Positions 14,980 through 20,705 of a DNA stretch of 20,705 nucleotides are shown one piece after another. The notes under the pieces were generated by a model. That model saw only the letters and a program-made list of their open reading frames with translations, did no database searches and had not been told where the DNA came from. Made by a program: the position numbers and the translations under genes. Location of the stretch: NCBI GenBank assembly GCA_937883885.1, contig CAKZXL010000058.1:1-20705 (forward strand). The letters run 5' to 3'. Numbering within the stretch: the stretch's first letter is position 1; the number at the start of each line of letters is the position of its first letter. Source of the stretch: an uncultured Aquincola sp. GTDB taxonomy: Bacteria; Pseudomonadota; Gammaproteobacteria; Burkholderiales; Burkholderiaceae.

Positions 14980-16130
14980 CGCATCTCCGTCATGGGGGCC
15001 GCGCGGCCGGCCGGCGTAGCCTGGCGCACCGCCGGCGGTACGGCCATCACACGCGCCGCCAGCGCCCGGCCCGAAGCCCAGGCCCCTTCCACCGTGCCGC
15101 CGCTGCCCACCGGGCTGGCGGGGGCATGGCCCAGAAAATCGCCGCACACCCCCAGGCCCTGGGTGGCGTCCCACCAGCAGCTGGCGGGCGGCAGCGGCAC
15201 ATCGTCTTCTTCCGGCAGGTCCACCGCCACGCTTTGCGCGGCGGGCACCGCATAACGCCAGCGGTGCACCACCGCATGCCGCCAAGCGGGGGCAGCGCCC
15301 AGCCAGGCCTGCAATGCGCCCTGCAGCTCGGGCAGCACCTGCTCGGGCAGGTCTTCCAGGTGCTGGCGGCTCCAGCCGGCGCGGGCATGCAGCACCCAGC
15401 GCCACTCGTCGGGGCCGGCGGCTTCGCGCAGCACGCAGGCCAGCACGCCCTGCTGCGGCCGGGCGATCTGCCACGGTGGCGTGCCGTCGGCCAGGCCGGC
15501 ATGCAGCGGCTCGCTCACGCCCATCAGCGTCCAGCAGGGTTGCATAAGCACCAGCGAAGCCCGCTGCGCCCAGTCGCGCCGGTGGGCCGCCAGCAGCGGC
15601 GCGGCCTGCGCGGGCGGCAGCGCCAGCACCACCGCATCAAAGGCGGGGCCCACCGGCTGGCCGCCACACACCAGCCGCCAGCCCTCGGGCGCGGGCAGCA
15701 GCCGATCGACCGGCGTGTTCCAGTGCGTGGGCAGCCCCTGCACCAGCCAGCGGCACAGCGCCGGCATGTCGGGCAGGCCGCGGTAGCGAAGCAGGTACGG
15801 GTCGTCGCCCGCCGGCCGGCTGCCCGAAGCCACCAGCGGCCGCCAGGCCTCGGCCACGCCCTGGTCCACCGCCTGCTGCAGCCACTGCACGAAGGGCAGG
15901 CTGCGGGCGCTGAAGCCCGGCGCGCCATGGTGCAGCTGGCTCTGGCGCAGCTGGCCCTGCGCATCGGTCCAGCCCATGCGGCGGGTGGCCAGCCGGCCAC
16001 CGGGCCCGCGCGACTTGTCGAACACCTGCACCTGCCAGCCCGCGCTGGCCAGCGCTTGCGCGCAGGCCGATCCGGCCATGCCGGCGCCCACCACGGCGGC
16101 GCTTGGTGGGGCTGTTTGAATCGTGTCCAT
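14976..16130 (-). CDS. NAD(P)/FAD-dependent oxidoreductase, renalase-like
   Basis: A 384-residue flavoprotein. The N terminus carries a dinucleotide-binding fold, VVGAGMAGSACAQAL (GxGxxG at 15-20), followed by FDKSRGPGGRLATRR, the hallmark of renalase-like amine oxidases (COG3380 type). A downstream HHGAPGFSAR and a C-terminal GLGVCGDFLG ... GTVEGAWASG complete the FAD-binding elements. The substrate is unknown. Relatives of this family occur with photolyase genes in singlet-oxygen and light-response clusters of proteobacteria, which fits the location here. The ATG at 16130 is chosen because the fold begins 12 residues later; a start at 16160 would add a hydrophobic stretch without support. 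Its stop overlaps the SDR start as ATGA, so the pair is an operon. A strong dyad lies upstream at 16178-16212. Confidence 0.85.
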   Translation of the reverse strand: MDTIQTAPPSAAVVGAGMAGSACAQALASAGWQVQVFDKSRGPGGRLATRRMGWTDAQGQLRQSQLHHGAPGFSARSLPFVQWLQQAVDQGVAEAWRPLVASGSRPAGDDPYLLRYRGLPDMPALCRWLVQGLPTHWNTPVDRLLPAPEGWRLVCGGQPVGPAFDAVVLALPPAQAAPLLAAHRRDWAQRASLVLMQPCWTLMGVSEPLHAGLADGTPPWQIARPQQGVLACVLREAAGPDEWRWVLHARAGWSRQHLEDLPEQVLPELQGALQAWLGAAPAWRHAVVHRWRYAVPAAQSVAVDLPEEDDVPLPPASCWWDATQGLGVCGDFLGHAPASPVGSGGTVEGAWASGRALAARVMAVPPAVRQATPAGRAAPMTEMR

Positions 16131-16177
16131 GGCGCAGACTACGCAAACGCCAGCCAACACGCGAGTTTGAATCGCAG

Positions 16178-16212
16178 TTGACCTGGGCGCTGCCGGCGCT
16201 AATCCAGGTCAA
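16178..16212. promoter_or_regulatory. Long dyad TTGACCTGG-N17-CCAGGTCAA before the oxidoreductase gene
   Basis: Perfect 9-base arms at 16178-16186 and 16204-16212 lie 48 bases upstream of the oxidoreductase ATG and 7 bases after the kinase stop codon. The inner bases extend the dyad (GCGC ... GCGC around TGCCG, with a TAAT bulge), so the minus-strand transcript could form a 13-bp stem. No T-run follows on either strand, which argues against a standard intrinsic terminator. TTGACC on the minus strand also resembles a -35 element, so an operator overlapping the promoter of the oxidoreductase-SDR operon is the alternative. Seen directly; function inferred. Confidence 0.6.
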
Positions 16213-16219
16213 ACGCGGT

Positions 16220-18601
16220 TCATTTGGGCGGGTGGCGCCGCTCCAGCCGCTGCATCACCTTGGCGGCCAGGTACTGCAGCATCTCCATCTGGCGAGCATC
16301 CACCTGCCGGGGCTGGTAATCGATGACGCACAAAGTGCCGATGGCATTGCCGGTCTGGGTGACCAGGGGCGCGCCCGCATAGAAGCGGATGTGCGGCTCG
16401 CCCGTCACCAGCCGGTTGGCCTTGAAGCGCGCGTCGGCATGGGCGTCGTTGACCACCATCACCTGCCGCGGCTGGCGGATGGCATGGGCGCAGAAGGCGT
16501 CTTCGCGCGGGGTTTCGCGCACTTCCAGCCCCACCCGCGACTTGAACCACTGGCGGTCGCGGTCGATCAGCGAGATCAGCGCCACCGGCGCATCGAAGAA
16601 GGTGGCCGCCAGGCGGGTGAGTTCGTCGAAGCTGGTCTCGTCGTCGGTGTCCAGCACGCCCAGCGCATCCAGTTCCTGCTGGCGCGTGGCTTCGCTGCGC
16701 AGCTGGCGCTCGCGCGCGGCGGCCTGCAACAGCCGCGACAAGGCATCCAATGAATACGGCTTGGGCAGCAGGTCGAAGCCATGGGCGCCGTTGTTGTCGG
16801 CCAGCACCTTGCTGTAGCCGCTGGACAGCACGATGGGCAGGCCCGGGTGCAGGCGCCGGATCTCGTGCGCCATCTCGATGCCGTCCATGCCGGCCATCAC
16901 CACGTCGGAGAACACGGCGGTGAAGCGGTCGGCGTCGGTCGCCAGCTCGGCCAGCGCATCGCGGGCGCTGTGCACCAGCACGGTGGAATAGCCCAGCACG
17001 CCCAGCGTGTGCTGCACCGAGGCGGCCACCTCGGCGTTGTCTTCCACCAGCAGCACGCAGCCGCCGGTGGGCGGCTCCAGCTGCTCGGCGGTGGCCTCGT
17101 CGCGGTCGGCGGCGCGCACGCCGTCGGGGTGCTGGGGCAGGTACAGCGTGAAGGTGGCGCCTTCGCCCGGCTGGCTGTCCACGTGCACGGCGCCGTTGGA
17201 CTGCCGCGCGAAGCCGAACACCTGCGACAGGCCCAGCCCGGTGCCCAGGCCCACCGGCTTGGTGGTGAAGAAGGGCTCGAAGATGGTGTCCAGGTGCTCG
17301 GCCGCGATACCGCTGCCGCTGTCGGTCAGCGACACCGCCACGAAGTCGCCGGCCATCGCCGGCTGCGCGCGCAGCGCCGGGATGCCGCGCACCTGCTGCA
17401 CCCGGATCAGCAGCCGGCCTTCGCCGTCCATCGCGTCGCGGGCGTTGACCGCCATGTTCACCAGGGCGGTGTCGAACTGGCTGGGGTCGGCGTGGATGGT
17501 GCACGGCGTGTTGGGCACCTGCACTTCCACCAGGATGCGGGCACCGACCAGCGTCTGGATCATCTCGCCGATGGCGCGCACGTTGCCGGTGGCGTCGAAG
17601 CTCACCGGCTGCAGCGCCTGGCGGCGCGCAAAGGCCAGCAGCTGGCCGGTCAGCCGCGCCGCCCGCGACACCGCATTGGCGATGGAGGCCATGCAGCGCT
17701 GCTGCTGCTGCGGGCTCAGGCTGCGCCGCTGCATCAGGTCGATGGAGGTGCGGATGATGGTCAGCAGGTTGTTGAAGTCGTGCGCCACGCCGCCGGTGAG
17801 CTGGCCCACCGCTTCCATCTTCTGCGCCTGGCGCAGGGCCTCTTCGGTGGCGCGCTCACGCGTCACGTCGCGCGCCACCGCATGCACCACGCCGCCGTCG
17901 GGCACGGCCGTCCAGTTCAGCAGGCGGTAGCTGCCGTCGCGGGCGCGGTAGCGGTTCTCGAAGCCGGCCGAGGTGGCGCCGCCCGCCAGGCGCAGCAGCT
18001 CCTGGGCGCTGCGGTCCTGGTCTTCGGGGTGCAGGAAGTCGCCGATCGGCCGGCCCACCATCTCGGCCTCTTCCCAGCCGAGGATGCGGGTGGCGGCCGG
18101 GTTCACCGCGCGGATGTGGCCGCTGTTCTCGCACACCAGCATCAGCTCCTGCGACAGTGTCCAGATGCGGTCGCGGTCGCGCACGCTCTGGGCTTCGGCC
18201 AGCCGGCGCTCATGGATGTCGGTGGTGCTGCCCATCCACTGGGTGATGCGGCCTTCGGCGTCGCGCGCGGCCACCGCCCGCGCCAGGTGCCAGCGGTACT
18301 GGCCGTCGGCCCGGCGCAGGCGGTACTCGGCCTCGTGCGGCTCGCCGTCGGCCAGCGCCACCACCCAGCGCGCCTGCACCTCGGGCAGGTCGTCGGGGTG
18401 CACCACCTGCACCCAGCCATCGCCGGCCAGCTCGTCCAGCGACAGGCCGGTGTAGGCCATCACGCGGTCGTTGGCCCAGTCGACGCGGCCCTCCGGCGTG
18501 GTCGTCCACAGCTGGGTGGGCATCACCTGCGCCCAGGCCTCGCTGCCGGGTGCACCGGCACCCGCGCCGCCACTCGTCGTCCCTGCGCGCTCCACGTTCA
18601 T
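16220..18601 (-). CDS. Soluble hybrid histidine kinase: PAS-PAS-HisKA-HATPase-REC-GAF
   Basis: A 793-residue cytoplasmic sensor kinase without membrane helices. Two PAS domains (about residues 20-140 and 150-255; [16 protein letters not shown] and [20 protein letters not shown]) precede a HisKA domain with phosphoacceptor His274 in [11 protein letters not shown]. The ATPase boxes are [16 protein letters not shown] and [10 protein letters not shown] receiver domain follows (LLVEDN acidic pair; phosphoacceptor Asp566 in FSDVVM; LLPKPYS lysine), then a C-terminal GAF domain ([36 protein letters not shown]). Placing GAF after the receiver is less usual. The ATG at 18601 is used because the first PAS starts shortly after; the frame stays open to 18823 but that part looks like non-coding control DNA. 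GAAGG directly abuts the ATG, so the ribosome site is poor. No partner response regulator is adjacent. Confidence 0.88.
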   Translation of the reverse strand: MNVERAGTTSGGAGAGAPGSEAWAQVMPTQLWTTTPEGRVDWANDRVMAYTGLSLDELAGDGWVQVVHPDDLPEVQARWVVALADGEPHEAEYRLRRADGQYRWHLARAVAARDAEGRITQWMGSTTDIHERRLAEAQSVRDRDRIWTLSQELMLVCENSGHIRAVNPAATRILGWEEAEMVGRPIGDFLHPEDQDRSAQELLRLAGGATSAGFENRYRARDGSYRLLNWTAVPDGGVVHAVARDVTRERATEEALRQAQKMEAVGQLTGGVAHDFNNLLTIIRTSIDLMQRRSLSPQQQQRCMASIANAVSRAARLTGQLLAFARRQALQPVSFDATGNVRAIGEMIQTLVGARILVEVQVPNTPCTIHADPSQFDTALVNMAVNARDAMDGEGRLLIRVQQVRGIPALRAQPAMAGDFVAVSLTDSGSGIAAEHLDTIFEPFFTTKPVGLGTGLGLSQVFGFARQSNGAVHVDSQPGEGATFTLYLPQHPDGVRAADRDEATAEQLEPPTGGCVLLVEDNAEVAASVQHTLGVLGYSTVLVHSARDALAELATDADRFTAVFSDVVMAGMDGIEMAHEIRRLHPGLPIVLSSGYSKVLADNNGAHGFDLLPKPYSLDALSRLLQAAARERQLRSEATRQQELDALGVLDTDDETSFDELTRLAATFFDAPVALISLIDRDRQWFKSRVGLEVRETPREDAFCAHAIRQPRQVMVVNDAHADARFKANRLVTGEPHIRFYAGAPLVTQTGNAIGTLCVIDYQPRQVDARQMEMLQYLAAKVMQRLERRHPPK

Positions 18602-18671
18602 CCTTCGAGTTGTTACAGGAGGGGGTTTCCCCTGGCCGACGGGCAGCACTTGCTGTGCCCGTGGCCGGAAG

Positions 18672-18706
18672 ATGTCCACAAACGCTGTGGACAACTCCGT
18701 GGACAA
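18672..18706. promoter_or_regulatory. Cluster of three DnaA-box-like sites
   Basis: Three 9-mers resemble TTGTCCACA, the form of the DnaA box favoured in high-GC genomes. They are ATGTCCACA at 18672-18680 (one mismatch), TGTGGACAA at 18686-18694 (exact, reverse orientation) and CGTGGACAA at 18698-18706 (one mismatch, reverse). The first two also make a perfect 8-base dyad, TGTCCACA / TGTGGACA, with a 5-base centre. The site lies 71-105 bases upstream of the kinase ATG. It could be DnaA binding, or the operator of another dimeric regulator. No AT-rich unwinding element is nearby, so it is not an origin by itself. Confidence 0.4.
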
Positions 18707-18894
18707 ACGGTGGGTGACCGGGCGCGGCCGGCCTGCCACAAGGCCCCGCGCTGCATTGCCGCCGGATGAGGCAGGCCGCCGGTCGTGCCGTCGCTCACGC
18801 CGCGTGCCGCCTGTGCCGCTCAAGCTGCCGCAAAAGCGGCCGAAGCTGCCTCTGTACCCGGAGAAGGCCCCTGCCGCACCGGGCGAACCCCGGC

Positions 18895-18921
18895 TTCAGT
18901 GCGCCGGACGCACGCCGATAT
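18895..18921 (+). promoter_or_regulatory. Candidate sigma-28 (FliA) promoter before cheW
   Basis: GCCGATAT at 18914-18921 matches seven of eight bases of the FliA -10 consensus GCCGATAA, with 37 bases to the cheW ATG. The -35 position 15 bases upstream reads TTCA, only two of four matches to TAAA, so the site is incomplete. Chemotaxis operons are commonly FliA-dependent, which makes the position meaningful; treat as tentative. Confidence 0.35.
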
Positions 18922-18957
18922 TCACTGCAGCGACCCAACCAGAGCAAGGACGCCTCC

Positions 18958-19497
18958 ATGGACATGATCACCGACGCCACCGAAGTGGCCCGCCACGAAG
19001 CCCAACGGGCTGTTCAGAACGCCAAGTCGCGCGGCGGCGCCCCCGGCGGCGAATTCCTGACCTTCCGCCTCGGCGCGGAGGAGTACGGCATCGACATCCT
19101 GCGTGTGCAGGAAATCCGCTCGTACGAGCAACCCACCCGCATCGCCAATGCGCCGGGCTTCATCAAGGGCGTGGTCAACCTGCGCGGCGTGATCGTGCCG
19201 ATCGTCGACCTGCGGCTGAAGCTGGGTTGCGACTCGGCCGAGTACAACACCTTCACCGTGGTCATCGTGCTGAACGTGCGTGGCCGCGTGGTGGGTGCGG
19301 TGGTCGATTCGGTGTCCGACGTGCTGGAGCTGGCTCCCGACACCATCAAGCCGGCGCCGGAACTCAGCTCGGGCCAGATCGACACCAGCTACATCACCGG
19401 CATCGGCAGCGTGGCCGACCGCATGCTGATCCTCATGGACATCGAGGCGCTGATGAGCAGCGCCGACATGGGCCTGATGGACGAAGCCACGTTCTGA
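18958..19497 (+). CDS. cheW: Chemotaxis coupling protein CheW
   Basis: A 179-residue cytoplasmic adaptor that links methyl-accepting chemotaxis receptors to the kinase CheA. The CheW fold runs from [22 protein letters not shown] to the end, with the family blocks [20 protein letters not shown] and [14 protein letters not shown] non-conserved 30-residue leader rich in charged residues precedes it. The ATG at 18958 has AAGGA 7 bases upstream. The receptor gene begins 16 bases after its stop, so they form an operon, possibly driven by the candidate sigma-28 promoter. No cheA or cheY is visible, but the operon may continue beyond the window. CheW is the confident call; the shorter length rules out CheV. 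Confidence 0.95.
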   Translation: MDMITDATEVARHEAQRAVQNAKSRGGAPGGEFLTFRLGAEEYGIDILRVQEIRSYEQPTRIANAPGFIKGVVNLRGVIVPIVDLRLKLGCDSAEYNTFTVVIVLNVRGRVVGAVVDSVSDVLELAPDTIKPAPELSSGQIDTSYITGIGSVADRMLILMDIEALMSSADMGLMDEATF

Positions 19498-19513
19498 GCC
19501 TGACGGACCCGTG

Positions 19514-20705
19514 ATGCAGCTCACCCTGACCCAGAAGCTCTGGCTGCCCACCGTCGGACTGGCGGTGGTGGTGGTCGCCATGTCGACGCTGTCCGTGGTG
19601 CGCACGCGGGCCCTGCTGGCCGAGTCGGCCACGCAGCAGGCGGCGCGCGAGGAAAAGCTCGAACTCTCGCTGCGATGGGCCGGGCTGACCGAGGCCAATG
19701 CCACCCGCGTGGTGGCCAGCCTGGTCAGTAGTGATCCGCAGGTGTCCGCGGCCCTGAAGCCGCAGATGGAGGCCACCAGCAGCCGCATCACCGAACTGCA
19801 AAAGCGCATGGAAGTGCTGGCCGGCGAGCCCGAGGAAAAGGCCTTGCTGGCCGACGTGGCCGCCCGCCGCCAGGCCTACCTGGACAGCCGCAAGGAGGCC
19901 ACGGCCCTGCGCACCGCCGGCCAGGCCGAAGCCGCCGCCGCGGCGCTGAAGGACAAGGTGCAGCCCGCCGTGGCCAGCTACCTGCAGGCCCAGCAGACCT
20001 TCGTGGACCTGCAGCACCGGCGCGCCGGTGAGGTACGGGACGCGGTGGCCGCCGAACGCATGCGCACCGTGTGGATGGTGTCGGGCGTGATGGCGGTGAT
20101 GGTGCTGCTGCTGGCAGCTTCCACCGCCGCCATCGTGCGCGCCATCCGCCGGCCGCTGGCCCAGGTGGTGCACGTCACCCGGCGCATCGGCCAGGGCGAC
20201 CTGGCGGTGCACATCGACAGCGAACAGCGGCGCGACGAGATCGGCGAGGTGAACACCGCGCTGGCCGAGATGTGCGGCTCGCTGCGCACGCTGGTGTCGC
20301 AGGTGCGGCAGTCGGCCGATTCGCTGGCGGTGGCCTCCAACGAGATCGCCAGCGGCAACGAAGACCTGAGCCGCCGCACCGAGCAGGCAGCCAGCAGCCT
20401 GCAGCAGACCGCTTCTTCGATGGAACAGCTCACCGGCACGGTGGCGCAGTCGTCGGCCTCGGCCACGATGGCCAACGAGCTGGCCACCTCGGCCGCGGCC
20501 GTGGCCCAGCGCGGCGGCGAGGTGGTGTCGCAGGTCATCGCCACGATGGACGAGATCAGCAGCAGCTCCAAGCTGATCGCCGACATCACCGGCACCATCG
20601 ACGGCATCGCTTTCCAGACCAACATCCTGGCGCTGAACGCGGCGGTGGAAGCCGCCCGCGCCGGCGAGCAGGGCCGCGGCTTTGCCGTGGTGGCCGGCGA
20701 GGTGC
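19514..20705 (+). CDS. Methyl-accepting chemotaxis protein (3' end outside window)
   Basis: At least 397 residues of a transmembrane chemoreceptor; the frame runs open off the window end. The first helix is at about residues 9-29 ([18 protein letters not shown]). A periplasmic segment of about 155 residues follows, predicted as a four-helix-bundle sensor of the Tar/Tsr kind, then the second helix at about 186-207, a HAMP linker ([13 protein letters not shown] ... [10 protein letters not shown]) and the cytoplasmic coiled coil. The sequence breaks off in the conserved hairpin tip ([19 protein letters not shown] ... [11 protein letters not shown]), which binds CheW and CheA. The segment [21 protein letters not shown] is the methylation-helix region typical of Burkholderiales receptors. 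ATG 19514 is preferred; GTG 19511 is adjacent in the same frame. The ligand cannot be predicted. Confidence 0.93.
   Translation, partial: MQLTLTQKLWLPTVGLAVVVVAMSTLSVVRTRALLAESATQQAAREEKLELSLRWAGLTEANATRVVASLVSSDPQVSAALKPQMEATSSRITELQKRMEVLAGEPEEKALLADVAARRQAYLDSRKEATALRTAGQAEAAAAALKDKVQPAVASYLQAQQTFVDLQHRRAGEVRDAVAAERMRTVWMVSGVMAVMVLLLAASTAAIVRAIRRPLAQVVHVTRRIGQGDLAVHIDSEQRRDEIGEVNTALAEMCGSLRTLVSQVRQSADSLAVASNEIASGNEDLSRRTEQAASSLQQTASSMEQLTGTVAQSSASATMANELATSAAAVAQRGGEVVSQVIATMDEISSSSKLIADITGTIDGIAFQTNILALNAAVEAARAGEQGRGFAVVAGEV

Larger units (their letters stand above)
18602..18957. other. 356-base intergenic control region between divergent kinase and cheW genes
   Basis: This stretch has no convincing gene. 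It holds a small dyad at 18641-18660 (GGGCAGCA with TGCT...GCCC), the DnaA-box-like cluster at 18672-18706, an inverted repeat with 9-base arms CGGCCTGCC (18729-18737) and GGCAGGCCG (18770-18778), a short hairpin GCCGC-AAAA-GCGGC at 18827-18840, and a candidate flagellar-type promoter at 18895-18921. Frames remain open through it only because of the high GC content, and their translations are Arg/Pro-rich without recognisable domains. Confidence 0.55.

Noticed and set aside
18611..18635. GGGG/CCCC hairpin around GTTT just upstream of the kinase start as a terminator or riboswitch stem
   Set aside because: Only about five pairs, no T-run, and no larger conserved fold could be recognised.
18672..18706. 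Replication origin
   Set aside because: Only three box-like sites, no AT-rich unwinding element and no dnaA, dnaN or parAB genes nearby.
16781..18769. Plus-strand open frame of 662 codons opposite the hybrid kinase
   Set aside because: No recognisable domains; the minus strand carries all kinase motifs in order. Shadow frame.
18602..18823. Upstream extension of the hybrid kinase to an ATG at 18823
   Set aside because: The added 74 residues are Arg/Pro-rich, have no domain and cover the dyads and DnaA-like sites, so the ATG at 18601 just before the first PAS domain is preferred.

Overview
The window is a very GC-rich stretch of bacterial chromosome with tightly packed genes. A PEP-CTERM exosortase-target protein, a homodimeric-type pyruvate dehydrogenase E1, a class of iron-sulfur photolyase, two GGDEF proteins and a chemotaxis operon together suggest a betaproteobacterium of the order Burkholderiales, perhaps the Rubrivivax/Leptothrix/Aquincola/Roseateles group. 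That placement is inferred from gene content and base composition; no rRNA or other marker gene is present. I see no tRNA, rRNA, insertion sequence, phage gene or CRISPR array.

Layout. (1) Positions 1-2135: the tail of a small zinc-ribbon gene, then on the minus strand a two-gene operon of a DUF2231 membrane protein and a lipoprotein sugar (sorbosone-type) dehydrogenase. A 295-base divergent control region follows, with a candidate sigma-54 promoter, an upstream inverted repeat and a short direct repeat. (2) 2136-5220: a secreted subtilisin-family protease with an autotransporter-type passenger repeat but no beta-barrel, followed 40 bases later by a PEP-CTERM surface protein. (3) 5227-9872, minus strand: a membrane-bound CACHE-like/PAS/GGDEF diguanylate cyclase followed by an orphan aceE-like gene with no aceF or lpd beside it. 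(4) 9951-11189: a second, divergent membrane GGDEF cyclase. (5) 11267-16130: a light/DNA-repair cluster. A DUF2256 zinc protein, a CryB/PhrB-type iron-sulfur photolyase and a second photolyase-like protein overlap end to end on the plus strand. They converge on a minus-strand pair, an NAD(P)/FAD-dependent oxidoreductase and a short-chain dehydrogenase, which overlap by ATGA. (6) 16220-18601, minus: a soluble hybrid histidine kinase (PAS-PAS-HisKA-HATPase-REC-GAF). (7) 18602-18957: a 356-base control region with three DnaA-box-like sites and a candidate sigma-28 promoter. (8) 18958 to the end: cheW and a methyl-accepting chemotaxis protein cut by the window edge.

How it fits together. Most of the window concerns sensing and surface biology: cyclic-di-GMP synthesis, two-component signalling, chemotaxis and exported proteins. 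Region 5 is the exception, a photoreactivation and probably photo-oxidative stress cluster. Its most unusual member is the protein at 13023-14249. Its photolyase FAD-binding half is at the N terminus, and a domain resembling the normally N-terminal antenna-binding half is at the C terminus, so it looks like a circularly permuted photolyase/cryptochrome. I consider this the strongest candidate for something undescribed. The SDR in the same cluster lacks the catalytic tyrosine.
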